Part shown: one piece after another, positions 25,178-36,703 of the stretch | Position numbering within the stretch: the stretch's first letter is position 1 | Layout of the letters: every line of letters starts with the position of its first letter | From: Dermanyssus gallinae | Lineage: Eukaryota > Arthropoda > Arachnida > Mesostigmata > Dermanyssidae | DNA: 64,000 nt | Direction: 5' to 3' | Assembly (NCBI GenBank): GCA_003439945.1 | Contig: QVRM01002137.1 | Span: 1-64,000 of the forward strand | Position numbers and translations under genes: made by a program | The notes under the pieces: model-generated | The model's database searches: none | Told to the model about the DNA's origin: nothing | Seen by the model: the letters and a program-made list of their open reading frames with translations, nothing else

Positions 25178-25933
25178 ACAAACTGCAGATCATCAAACCG
25201 CTCGAGGGCTCACAGACGCTGCACCGGTGGCGTCGGCTGGCCACTCCCGCGCCGCTGGGAATCGTCGGCCTCGAGCAGCGCCCGGAAGGCGTCAAAACGC
25301 GCTACGCTCCTGGCTCGCCACCGACCCTGGTGTCGTCTTCAGCATCGCCATCATCGGGCTTGACGACACTGTCGACGGCTTCGGCGTCGGCGACTTCGGG
25401 TTCTGAGGCTAACAACAACTCGCATGGCCAGCGAACTCAACGGTCACTCTCACCTCCGTCGTCGCTCGACATCGCCTCGTTCTTGCGCGAGATCGCCGCC
25501 GCCGACGACAACGACAACAACGAGTCCTTGAGTCAGCCGGGCAAGAGATTCGACCAGAGCTCGTGCACGTACACGTACTCGACTTCAAACATTCTTCACC
25601 CTGATGCCTCGGCTAGTGCCGCCCCCGGTACCGGAGCTCCCGGCTCCTACGTGGGTGGCGGCGGTGCGCACACGCAGACGACCTCAACTCTCGAGCCGAC
25701 CAAGATGGCCACAAGCGGCCATGTGCATCGGTCTCCCGTTCAGGCGACAGGCGGCATCCTCAGTCGCTCGAGTTATCTCGCGGCGACTTCGACGTGCAGC
25801 GTCAGCCGCGGCTTGGCACGGCTGCTTAACGAGCGTGGCATACACGCCATGCTGCCGGCCGTTCTTCGTGATAAGGCGCACAACCACAATAAGGGTGACG
25901 GCGACGAACACGACAGCGACGACAGCGTGTCAG
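25178..25933 (+). CDS. milton: Milton/TRAK, visible exon 8: KLQIIKPLEG block and C-terminal domain
   Basis: This 756-nt exon has its acceptor after GTCTTGCAG, completes a split Asp codon and ends at TCAG|GTATTA in phase 1. It opens with DKLQIIKPLEGSQTLHRW, matching TRAK EKLQIVKPLEGSATLHHW. A Ser/Thr/Ala-rich linker follows with an SLDIASFLREIAAAD helix. SCTYTYSTSNILHP matches TRAK STFTFTTCRILHP, and SVSRGLARLLNERGIHAMLP matches TSLGLVWLLKERGISAAVY. The exon ends acidic (GDGDEHDSDDS). These blocks belong to the TRAK C-terminal half, which is implicated in Miro and kinesin contacts. It is the largest and best conserved C-terminal exon. Confidence 0.95.
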
Positions 25934-26439
25934 GTATTATGCTACACACAGGGCACTACCTTGTCATGACGATCATGACGCCCCCCTTATTGCCGCCTGG
26001 TAGGAGTAGACCGCGGACGTCCCTGAGTTAATGACTTCGTCAGGCCTACTACGTTTACCAACAACGCACTTTTTATTCGCAGCGTTGCAATAAACAATTG
26101 CCAAGAATTAGCGTCGCAATTTATATAGAAGAGACTTTTGGCCCGATCGGACCGGAGTCTATGAAATTTTCTACGAAACTGGGCCGAAGAGTTATCGCTG
26201 CTTGACTCAGGACGACCCCCATCAGTTGTAGGGCTTTCAGAAATCCCGTAGAAAGTGTTTTTATTCCCCATAATTGTTTGATAGTGACAACAAAAAGCAT
26301 TTGTTTAAAAATAATACTATTGCCTAGCTAGGTGCTATCTTAGTTGGTGACCTTCCTTTAACTCTTCTCCTGCTCGGAAAAGTACTAGTTCAATCTGATA
26401 ATAGGTGGAGTACGTAAAAATCGATACTTGGTTGTATAT

Positions 26440-26600
26440 ATATATAGTTATGGTTGTTGGGTTGGCCGGGGTGTGGTCGGTTCGATTCCTGTTGCTGTTG
26501 ACAAAAAGGTGATAAACCCAACCGCTGAGCGTCAGCAACCATGTCCACTTATGCTGCCGTTCAAAACGCCCCTGATATAAAAGGGTGACATGTGTATATA
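26440..26600 (+). mobile_element. SINE (family B), second copy
   Basis: It carries a B box GGTTCGATTCC (26479) and shares GATAAACC, ACCGCTGAG, GTCAG and the tail CCTGATATAAAAGGGTGA with the copy at 23984. The A-box end is degraded, and it lies against a TA array. Confidence 0.7.
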
Positions 26601-26627
26601 GGTATAAATGTCAAGCGAATAATTAAA

Positions 26628-26629
<2 letters not shown>

Positions 26630-26690
<61 letters not shown>

Positions 26691-26752
26691 TATTTTCCGC
26701 ATAATACATTAGGTATATGTTACACACATCACAATATACACAATACACTAAT

Positions 26753-26791
<39 letters not shown>
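26630..26791. repeat. Two (TA)n arrays around an ACACAC-rich spacer
   Basis: TA arrays at 26630-26687 and 26757-26791, separated by about 70 bp, 130 bp upstream of milton exon 9. Confidence 0.93.
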
Positions 26792-26793
<2 letters not shown>

Positions 26794-26921
26794 CTGTTCA
26801 TTGGATGACCTATGATGTTCCAATGTATGCCGACTGTACCTGACCGAAATAAATTCAGTTTAGCAGTTAAGACTAAACAAACGTTGGTGCTTGTATTGTT
26901 GATGTACCCGTACAAACGCAG

Positions 26922-27398
26922 CAACGTCGACACCTGCGCCGTCACCCGACCAGAGTCCACCGGGAACCCCTCCAAACGAGGAGGCTGGCCGCGGTGGCGC
27001 CGTTGAAGACGAGCTGGACGCGATCATGCCCGATCTCGTGCGTGAAAATCGTGCCAAGGGCGTTGTGCTGCGTTCGTATCGGATCGAAGGAAGCTCGGAA
27101 GACGCCAACATCGACGGCACGACGCCGAATCGGGGCGCGTCGCGCAGAGCTGCAGCGGCCGCCTCCGCTGCCGCCGCCGCCGCCAGCGGAAACCGTGACA
27201 GGTCGCAACATTCGCGCGGTGTCAAGCGTGCCCGCCACGAGCTCGACGCCCAAAGCCTCATGTCACGTCTATCGCAGCTCGTACAGTGGCCGTTCCAGGG
27301 ATACTCGTCGACTACGGACTGCAGCGGCAACCATTCCCGATCCGTACGGTCGTCAGCATCGTGTGTCCCCAGCGCGCATAGCACAAACACACTAACCG
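26922..27398 (+). CDS. milton: Milton/TRAK, visible exon 9: Pro/Ser and polyalanine region
   Basis: This 477-nt exon has its acceptor after AAACGCAG, completes an Ala codon and ends at ACCG|GTATGA in phase 1. It opens with STPAPSPDQSPPGTPP, resembling the Ser/Thr/Pro-rich STPPNSPMQTPTSSPP of TRAK. The middle has VEDELDAIMPDLVRENRAKG, then a polyalanine run (AAAAASAAAAAAS) absent from vertebrates, then HELDAQSLMSRLSQLVQWPF and a Ser-rich end. Codon use is GC-rich like the other exons, in contrast to the surrounding intron. Confidence 0.9.
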
Positions 27399-27888
27399 GT
27401 ATGACCCCTGTGATGTCGTTTATATTTATTATATTACGTTACCTCATATTTATTCACCATATTTGTTGGTAGTGTGGATTCGATTGACACACCGGGTTTG
27501 CTACGAAATTATAACAATATCTCGTTCACACGCGTCTGTAACAAGTATGAGTCTAGAGACGAACATATTCAAACATGGTATCGATAGATATTTATTATGT
27601 ATTACAGACGAGCAACAATGTAAAGCAAAAACGACGCATACAGCCGGATTATGAATTATATTTGGCCATTAAATATAGTAATTCGTAGCTAAAATTTCTT
27701 ATTTCTCCCTAAACGGCATGACCGTAACCCATGCGGTATATGACATTGAGATATTACGACCCTAATTTGGTGTTGCTGCTGTGTTTGTGTGTGGTGTTGT
27801 CGTTGTTGTTGTTGTTCGTGTCGTTTTGTGGTCGGGCAATTTCATTCTGTCTCGTCGGGCAATTTCGACTTCTTTCTCGTCTCAACAG

Positions 27889-28505
27889 ACACGATCAGCT
27901 CAGTGCTCCCAATTACGAGTACGGCCACCCTTGGTTCAGGCGCCTCACTCAGCTGCACGACTTCACTGAGATCGTCCATATCGTCATCATCGTCGTCGGG
28001 GATGATGGCCTGCATTGCGGCCAGCTCAACAATTGCGTCCGCCGCTACATCTCCCGCCATCGGGTCTCGATCAACTTTTGCGATAACAACAGCAGCGGCA
28101 GCAACAACAACAGCGACAGCGACAGCAACAATTACAACAACAATAACAGCGACCACAATAACAACAACAGCAGCAGCAATAACAACTATGTCAACAACAG
28201 CAACGACGACGATGACAACAGCGAGCCAATCACCGGCGCCGTCGCACCGCTTCGAAGATATTGCTCAGCCGTGGGGTCTGGTACAACCGGCTGGTGTGTT
28301 TTCGGCTGGAAGCGTTACAACGTCCCGATTGCACATGCCTCATACGGTCCGAGCGCCGCTCACCCGGTCGCCGAATCCGTTGCTGCAAATCAACACGAAC
28401 CTTCTGGGCAGCACGGGCGGTGGTGCCGGCGCTGCGCAACGCGCCGCGCGACCCATCGGCACGGTTGGCTCGATGAGGAACATGCGCAAAGGAGCACTCA
28501 TGTAG
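27889..28505 (+). CDS. milton: Milton/TRAK, last coding exon
   Basis: The acceptor after TCTCAACAG completes an Asp codon and the frame stops at TAG 28503-28505. The exon encodes a Ser/Thr stretch, then about 50 residues almost wholly Thr, Ala and Ile, coded by imperfect ACA/GCA/ATA repeats. A more complex C-terminus follows: HRFEDIAQPWGLVQPAG, TVRAPLTRSPNPLLQIN and a basic end GTVGSMRNMRKGALM. The end lies where TRAK has its weakly conserved, Arg/Ser-bearing C-terminus. Other frames are also open across the CAA repeat, but only this one satisfies the splice phase and reaches a sensible stop. Confidence 0.87.
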
Positions 28506-28905
28506 GCATAGTATGCTGCACGAAGGCACGCCGCATGCCTTCGTCGACGATGTCCCGATCAGTTTCGTCGGACGTCGAAGCTCAGCAACGACGGACGGTA
28601 CAAACTGGCATGGCAGCAGCGGCTTTGACCGCTATATCGTTACGATGCGCGCTACCTTAAGATGTGTCGTGATGAGTGATCATGCGCATCATTACGTTGC
28701 GTACTACATGCACTACGAATACGGGGCGGGCGGTACTCGTAAGAAGAGCAGCAAAAGAGATGTTTAATTTATTAGGAATATTTATTTTCAGTTTCACGCT
28801 CCACGACAGTTCTCAGCTACTTTGTTCGGGCAGTTCATTGGGGGTAAATTATTCACCCAGTTTTTCAGTTGGTCGAACGCACCAGACAAATACATTTGTA
28901 AAAGC

Positions 28906-28972
<67 letters not shown>

Positions 28973-29026
28973 GCTACACTTATTAATAACATAATCAAAC
29001 CTGGCTCGGGCGAAATTAGCAATAAA
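28506..29026 (+). promoter_or_regulatory. milton: Probable milton 3' UTR with AATAAA at 29021
   Basis: After the stop codon no further exon is visible. The first canonical AATAAA on the plus strand is at 29021-29026, followed by a T/G-rich TTGATATGTTT, a plausible cleavage context about 515 nt after the stop. A TA array at 28912-28969 would lie inside the UTR. I cannot prove transcript extent. Confidence 0.4.
28912..28969. repeat. (TA)n microsatellite
   Basis: About 29 uninterrupted TA units, followed by another array at 29045-29075. Confidence 0.95.
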
Positions 29027-29039
29027 TGCTTGATATGTT

Positions 29040-29040
29040 T

Positions 29041-29076
<36 letters not shown>

Positions 29077-30235
29077 GTATATATATATACTTTTTAGTGC
29101 CTAGTAGGCGCTAAACCGAATTAATGTTGACAGTGAGAACTTAGCAACCCAATCAAGCTTGACTTTGGTTGTTCAGAGCATATACTTGTTATACAAGATG
29201 GTAATTACTTTTACTGTTGAATTTTCTGAAAGAACAAGGTTATATATATATATATATATATATAACCTTATTACGGATCATAGCTTTTGCGGCGCTATGC
29301 CGTCCGTCTGTTTAAAGAGAAATCTACAAATTACTTCAAGCCGATTTCGTATTGATGCACGTTACCATACACGTATATATATATATATATCGTAAAGCTG
29401 ATGTATATACATAAACTTATGTATATTAATGCATCTATACATGTAACTATATATGAATATATACGCGTTTATATGTATACATAGACACATATAACAATAT
29501 ATGGATATATATATCATATGTCTAAACGCGTATATATATATAAAGTTAACGTATAGCTAAAATGTATATATGCAGTTATATATATATAACGATTGTTGAC
29601 GTTGATGATCAGCGGTTGCTGTCTCAACGGATTATACTGACTACGAAATCAAGCAAGACGTAGGTGAAAGTCTGACGACGCAGGAAGAAAATGTTATTAC
29701 CAATTGTAACAATTATTGTATTTGGCGAATTTACCTGTATCGGAGGACAATCTCGCCAAAGCTTGTTGCTCGTCTGATTGAACAAAGCATTTCCATTCTG
29801 CACGACGAGTATTGAAGATGAAGACTTTGATGGAAGGTGAGGAAGACGAGTCGCTTGTTAGAAACTGTTTTGGGGTTGTCGGCTGGGAAAATGTATGGCG
29901 GATTCGATCACCGGCTCCGGCCTAGTCGTGATCGACGAGAAAGACGACGTGCACTTGTTGTAATAGTAGTGGTAGTAGTAGTCGTAGTAATAGTTGTTGT
30001 TATTCTTTCTATTGAATAGAAAACTACCAAACTAGCGTTGACGCAACAGCGACTGGGTAAAGGGCAGGCCTCAGCACGCAGATCGACTGCGGCTCGACGA
30101 TCGCGCCTCCATGTGGGCCGAGTGTGGAGTTATGCGGATACATGTATCGAGACATCGTTTATGTACGTGGCCTCACTGCCACCAACTAGCCAGCGTTCCT
30201 TTATACACGAATGAAAATAATATGCACGTAAAATA

Positions 30236-30272
<37 letters not shown>

Positions 30273-32160
30273 CATAAAAGAAACAGTAGAAAGGATACAA
30301 GCGAGAATTGGGAAGGAGGCAAACAAGATTGACTGCTCTATTCAAATTGAATAAAATTGAATCGAGACATAGAATCGAATCCGTGGAACGAAAGTTGCGG
30401 GCTTCCGGGATGCAAGCCAAGGAGGAAAAGAAAAGCGAGAAAGAAGAGTTTTTTAGAAATCACTTTCGATTACAGCCGAGAGCAATTACGGCTTTATGCC
30501 CTCTGTCTATGTACAATAAAGGTGATAATAATAATAATATTAATGAGCACTTTCAAAAAGCATCAACTCGAATGTTTAAAAGTCGTGACCAAAAAGCGGG
30601 AATTACGGCAACAAAAAGAAAACAGCAAAAACATTTTAGATAAGAATAGAACCAACAAAAGTGAGCGAAGTACCGTAGAGGAACTCGAGAAAGAATTATA
30701 CTTGTAATTTGTAGCGAATCACAGAGATGATATTTAGTATAACTATCACAGTTGAGTTGGGCCCGTACAACTTAATTTCGTAGCTTCTTGTACAGAGAAG
30801 CGATCGGAGAGCCACTGATAGCGATCATGAGGGAAAACTACTGAATCAATTCACGAATGGTCGGTGTAACTGGTAATTAATGGTCGATCATGTTAACGTT
30901 GTGTGCTCTGAGTGCACGTCCCGCCTCCTAGCAAGTCGCGGTGATATTGTCGCGAGTTTGTAAAGAATTCGTCAAAGCTTTAAGATTATTTGCAGAAAGA
31001 AGCGACAAGACAAAAATATAGAATAGGAAATAGAACAGCTGTAAATGTTGTCGCCCGCAGGGCCGCTCCATTCATGCATAGGCATATAAGTATTAGTGCG
31101 CAGGAATTCATCCTCCGAAGATACTTCAGGTGAAATAACAACCAGACGATCAACACGTGGTTGAGATGTGGTTGACATCTTATCATAAACCTGCGTAAAT
31201 CGAAATTGTGGTTCCGTTTCCACAATTGCTCATGGCGGCGTTCGTTCGGTGCATGGCCGCGGCGTACCTCCACTACCCGCCTCAGAGCATCGACAAAGCA
31301 GCATACTAGGTGGAGTGAATATAAGATCAGTGGAAAATTAAGTGATTGCTGTAGACGCGGCCGGGGCAACGCTTGTGAAGGCACATCAAGGGGGCAGGGG
31401 ATCACTATCGAGGTAGCGCACGCGTTCTAATCGAGACCGTTCCGAACCGATCATCGAGGTTGGCTTGACAGGTACAAAGAAGATCATGATTGAGGCAATA
31501 GCAATAGTGCTGGTGATGAGGCGAAAATATTCGTTGGTTATCGTACCGGGTCGTACGATGTATTACAAATTAACTACCCCTCTAGAAATGCTACCTCAGC
31601 CTGCCGTTGCTGCTGCTGCTTGCATCCACTGCGCCAGCACCGGGTGTAACGCCGGAACGGAAACCTGCTCGAGTAACCAAACCTTACCCCGTATTCTTGA
31701 GGAGGACACTTCGGAGGCAAGAAAAAGAGAGAGAAAAAGGAATGCAGACATGTGGCGGAAACACTTGTGTGGTGCCAAAGCAAATGAGTGTCTCTATCGG
31801 AGGTTTAAACAGGAGGGAGGCTCTGCTGTATATAGACTGACAGATCAATATTCATAGTAGGAATAATTTTAATGGTAATCATACTACTGATTGTCAGGAG
31901 AGAATGAATGGGCTACAACAATAACCATAATAGGTAGATGTAAACCGTTGGTGGCGAACGAAGGCGGTTCAAGCAGAACTCATACAGTAGTTATGTTTGA
32001 ATACGCGTTTCCGGTGAAAACGGAAACGCGCTGCGATACAGTACGTTGAATGAAGGCAAGGCCAAAATAAAAATAGTTAAACTATTCGTGTGTCGTTATT
32101 AGGTATCGGCGTACACGTTTGTTTATATATTTATAAACATTGCCTAAGCTGCACAGCTCC
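29040..32160. other. Intergenic TA-rich DNA, no gene recognised
   Basis: TA and ATATGTATAC steps fill 29045-29590. GTA/GTT repeats occur near 29955-30000 and a TA array at 30240-30270. Frames at 30308-30643 and 30357-30707 are Lys/Glu/Gln-rich and unrecognised. A short frame at 31595-31840 has a Leu-rich start and two Cys, treated under findings. No start context, introns or family match supports a gene. Confidence 0.6.
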
Positions 32161-32166
32161 CTCGAC

Positions 32167-32200
<34 letters not shown>

Positions 32201-32201
<1 letters not shown>

Positions 32202-33010
32202 GTCTGATAAAGCTTCTCTGGTTTCAATTCGTTCTATCTATTGACTAGAACGATTTCCAGGTGTACAGGAGGCAGATGGACATATAGGCTGAGGGGCCTG
32301 TCTTATTCAGGAATTTATTCGTTTATAGCCCCGGAAAGCGCCCCTTCTTTAAGAAGTACGTTGGTCAAAATCTAGAAAACCTCGGCTACACAAAATCGCC
32401 GTACGCTTTTTCACCAGTGGTAATTATCCTGAGCTTTGTCTGATCCTTATCCAAAAACCCGGTAAGCCACAAGGAGACCCATCAGCGTACTATCTACTAT
32501 GCAGTCACAGCCGGGTCCCCTTAAGGGTCTGTAATGGGACCAACCTTCGAGAATATAATTTATATAGACATATAAATACGTCTGATAAAGCTTCTCTGAT
32601 TTCGATTTCCTCGCTCTATCTATTGACTGGAACGAGTTCTAGGATCTTCCTTCAGGATTTCCAGGTATCCAGGAGGCAGATGGACTCATAGGCTGAGGGA
32701 TTTGTTCTATTAAGGAATTTATTCATAAATTTAGGATTTAGGAATGACGACAAGGCTTGCCTTCTTTTATGGCCTGGGAAAAAGCCTCTTATTTAAGTAG
32801 TACGTTGGTCAAAGTCTAGAAAACCTCGGCACACAAAAACGCCGTATGCTTTCTCACCAGCGGGAATTATGATAAGCTTTGGAAAACGGCACGTCTGATC
32901 GTTATCCCAAAACCCGGTAAGCCACAGGGAGACCCCTCAGCGTACTGTCTACTATGCAGTCACAGCCGGGTTCCCTCAAAAGTCTGTACTGGGACCAACC
33001 TTCAAGAATA
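32201..33010 (+). repeat. Imperfect tandem duplication of a LINE segment
   Basis: Both halves start CGTCTGATAAAGCTTCTCTG and share GTACGTTGGTCAAA, GAAAACCTCGGC, CCCGGTAAGCCACA and GGGACCAACCTTC in the same order. The second half has extra sequence and lies contiguous with the downstream RT. The halves differ by many point changes. Confidence 0.85.
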
Positions 33011-34080
33011 TAATTTACGATGGAGTACTTAAACTACCGCATCCCCTGGGTGGTTATTCGATCGCCTACGCAGACGATCTGACACTGGTCGTTACCGCCC
33101 GTTACGAGGATCTGTTAGAGGGAACAACCAACAGAGCCTTGGTAAATATTCGACAACACCTCCGCACGCTTGGTCTGAACGGCTTGAATAGTTCTCCACA
33201 GAATCTAAATTTATACCTGAAAGGTCACCCAGTAATACCCACGTCTAGGATCAAGTAGCTGAGCTTGATCATGGTTACGGCCCTCACAGGAAGAGTTTAT
33301 GTGCACTATGCAGCAAAAAAGCAGCCAAAGCCTCAGCAAATATACGGAAAGTTCTTCCGCAAATCAGAGCTGCAACCGACTCTCGGCGCCGCGTCTTAGC
33401 ATCAGTAATAAACAGCGTCATGTTATGAGAGCGCACGAATACCAGGGCTACAACACGCCATCTGCTCAACAAGATCCAACGACCTATGGCGCTCAACATA
33501 GCACGGGCAAGTTGCACGGCTTCCACAGCAGCCATACAAGTACTCTCCAGACAAATTCCCCGGGTTAAAGAACAGGCATCAAGGAACCCCTTAATTAACG
33601 ATCGGACGCAGGGTATACTAATCAGCAGAACAAAACTCCCTGATCTCTAAAATTGTACGGCTTCAAACGAGCTTCGCTTACCTACCCGCTCGCGCAACTG
33701 CTAACAGGCCACAGTGGCTGCTTTCGGCAATACCGACGACTCATTGGTTAAACTGACTCTCCGTAGGCCGCATATGCAACTCAGAGAAGGCGCTGCTATG
33801 AACGTAAAGTGAGTATGTAAGTAAGGCCGTGCTATGAACGCTGCCCCTTTTTAACACTGAGCGAGAGCTACTGTCCCGGAACATACGACTGGGAAACCCC
33901 TCACATGCCATGCCCTTGTAGAGGCACTCGTCAAAGATCATGACTCCTTGACAATAATAAGAAAATTCGTAGAATTATTCTCTGAGGTTAAAATAGCCGC
34001 CGCACAAAGTCCAGTAACTACAGCACCCCCAAAAAGGCAAAGAGGACGACTGGATTTTGGTGGGTTTGTAAGTTCCACAC
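32201..34080 (+). mobile_element. Degenerate LINE (R1-like) with YADD reverse transcriptase
   Basis: The plus strand carries RT fragments in several frames: LIVIPKPGKPQGDPSAY near 32900 (RT motif before the palm), SIAYADDLTLVV at 33060-33095 (motif C with the YADD catalytic pair), then KVLPQIRAATDSRRRVLASV near 33350 and GHSGCFRQY near 33710. These last are typical of the thumb and C-terminal region of R1-type ORF2. Stops and frameshifts separate the pieces, so the copy is dead. The first 380 bp (32201-32575) duplicate the next segment (32579-33010). Confidence 0.8.
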
Positions 34081-34790
34081 TACCGTAGCTTTAACAACGA
34101 CGCTGTGCATCATGCAATTTACCAGTTAATCTCTATAAAACAATATATATATATATATTTTTTTGTAACCAGGATCATACATTAGATAACTCCATGTAGC
34201 GAGCAGTTGCACGTTATAATGTCACCCTAAGTGAAATAAGATCACGGTTTTTTTTTGTCCGATTTTACTGTTAGCATCATCTTCCTTGAAAGCTTTACCG
34301 GGATGTTACAGCCTTTCATCTGCACGCTTTCCCACATGTATAATATGACAGTTTTTAAGAGGAATTTCCGCAATAATGCAAGAATTAAAATGCGGTGTAC
34401 AAATCCTGTTTTATTAGGTAAAGTGTTAGAGTAACGTAAATTTCATTTGGGAGATAAAGGTTTTGGATGTCTACTAGAATCGCTGATTACTTTAAGTAGC
34501 GTAGGACTTAGTGAGCATCTCCTTCATGTCGAGCTCGTCTGAAGTCTAATCTTAAGTACGTTTTAAAGAGTGCTAGCTTTGAGCTTCTATCAGTTCCTAC
34601 GGAGGTCGACCGGATAATTCGGCAATGTCTATAAATTATCGATAAGAGACCATGTATCTAGGTACTGAGTTACTCCGCATTCTAGAACCCTCCACTTTCT
34701 AACTATGACGATACATTCCACCAAAACAAAATCCAGGCCCTCTCGAAGAAATGCCGCCCAATACGCTTAACAGCATTCCAAGCCTGGCTG

Positions 34791-35004
34791 GGTGGGGAAC
34801 ATTGTCGAGCCCGGTGGCGTGGTGCATTAGCGTGCGTCCTGCGATTGGAGGAAACACCGTGGGTGCAGCACGGGTTCGAGCCTCATCGTTGCACATTTGT
34901 ACTTATGGCATGGGTCCGTCTCACGAAGCAATGCGAATACAGTCCCGTGGACGTTAAATGTTGGCTGAGGGTCAGCTCGAAAAAGTTTTAAGGCGGGGAA
35001 GATT
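34791..35004 (+). mobile_element. tRNA-derived SINE (family A), longer copy
   Basis: A 188-bp copy (34804-34991) starts TCGAGCCCGGTGGCGTGG, carries a B box GGTTCGAGCCTC and includes an internal segment (GCACATTTGTA to CGAAGCAATGCG) that is missing from the 8859 copy. It ends GGCTGAGGGTCAGC. Flanks GGTGGGGAACATT (34791-34803) and GGCGGGGAAGATT (34992-35004) form a 13-bp target duplication with two mismatches. Confidence 0.82.
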
Positions 35005-36200
35005 ACGCGTTCAGTAGGTGCGGGAGGACCGCGCTGTTGCTGATAGCTGTTACGAAATCTCCCATAAAAAAATTCTAGGCCCGGAGCAGACGTTTGCATT
35101 CTCCTAAATGTTATTATATGCCACGTCGCTGTAAGGTCGTTGTGTGTATGTTGTGGCACATGCGTGTATGCTAAGTGCGAATTAAGCAACAACATCCACA
35201 CAAAAGATGCTGCCTGCCATTTGCGCAAAAGGGCCAGTCACTGTAAGTCCATAACCTTATAATTCCCCCGATATAGTCACTAACTGTGAGCGACCATGCC
35301 ATCATCGATAGTCCAGCTTCGGTTCGACACTCAGCAATACATTAGTTGAAGTAACTGTAACCGCAAAAGTGTCAACAGGAGGCTTAAATAGAGAAATGTA
35401 GAGTGGTGCAGGGGGACACGCTGTCTTATCATATATCGCTATGTGATGAAAGAGGGAAAGTTTTCGCCGCAAATGAAGAAAATCATTTCTAGTGCGTTGT
35501 ACAGTGGAATAACGGCCACAATATATATATTTAGAGAAAATCTCATCTTAAAATAATTTTATTAGACATCGTATAAGCTGTCTCCTTAAAATGATATTTG
35601 CAACATTTGGCGTCAACTAAAGCGTGCGCCGTCGTCGCTGCCAACGTACACTCATATGCGAATGTACACTCACGATGATTAGAGTAAGGAGGAGAATATT
35701 ATAATAATAAATTAATTTATTCACCTTTGTAGGTAGTAGTTAAATACTTAGTCAAAAAATCCTTGTACATATACAAGGGTAACAGCACAAGACTAGAGTC
35801 ATTTCAGGAATAAAAACATTCCAGCCAAGTCAGCTTGCCAGGCTTCCCAGCGATTGTACTAGGGGGCAGTTAGCCGCGTGGTATCTATCACAGAAACTCC
35901 CACATCTATACGGTTTTTGTAATTCCTCTCGGATAGGCAACGCTGCCAAACATAAGCGATATGTTTTTTTATGCAGTATATTGTTACTGGTCGTGCTCGC
36001 GTAAGTCACGCGTCGGTTATTTAGTGGTAGTCAGTGTTCGGTCAGCACAAACTCAACAAAAAGAGCGATGATGGCAATATTATTTATTTTGTATATGACA
36101 GAAATGTGTTTTTGTGATTAATTCCATACTAACTACAACCCCGCTTTATATCGTCATACACGTAGAATCTAAATCTTGACAAATATTTACTTTGTGTTTC

Positions 36201-36414
36201 AGCGTATTTTGATTTTTTTTAAATCCTTTCGGGGCTGACTCTCAGCCAAGATTTAACGTCCATGGGACTACTTTTCGCATTGCTTCATAGACGGAATCCC
36301 ATAAATACAAATGTGCAACGGTGGGGCTCGAACCCGCGCACCTATATGTCTCCTCCGGTCGCGAGGCGCATACGCATGCCACCACGCCACCGGGCTCAAC
36401 AGCGGATTTTGATT
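36201..36414 (-). mobile_element. tRNA-derived SINE (family A), minus strand, inside duplicated unit
   Basis: The insertion at 36215-36400 reads in reverse. A T-run (the tail) is at the left, GCTGACTCTCAGCC follows, the B-box complement GGCTCGAACCC is at 36327, and CACCGGGCTC is at the right. Target duplications AGCGTATTTTGATT (36201-36214) and AGCGGATTTTGATT (36401-36414) differ at one base. The sister unit at 46261 has the single uninterrupted site. Confidence 0.9.
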
Positions 36415-36703
36415 AGGGAGTTCGGAACTTGACATGAATCTTGCCCTGGCGTCCGTATCAACTCCGGCGCCGAACGGCTTATGCAGCCGTTCACGACATC
36501 AAGAGATACGGCGACTTTACTCCAACACGTATTCGAGCACGATTGTGCACTGCTTTTTCATTTTTGCCGGTCACATTTTGAAACTGTTTGTATACAGCCA
36601 AGGAAATACAACATAACAATAACTACAACAATAAATATATAGGTCACCTACGCTAAATACGCATCTTCAACTGTAAACTCCCATTCGAAACTGTCTTCTT
36701 ATA

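Noticed and set aside
30357..30450. DIESNP, resembling a 2A ribosome-skipping motif found in some LINEs
   Set aside because: The essential Gly-Pro after Asn-Pro is absent (the frame continues with Trp-Asn), and there is no surrounding ORF1/ORF2 context.
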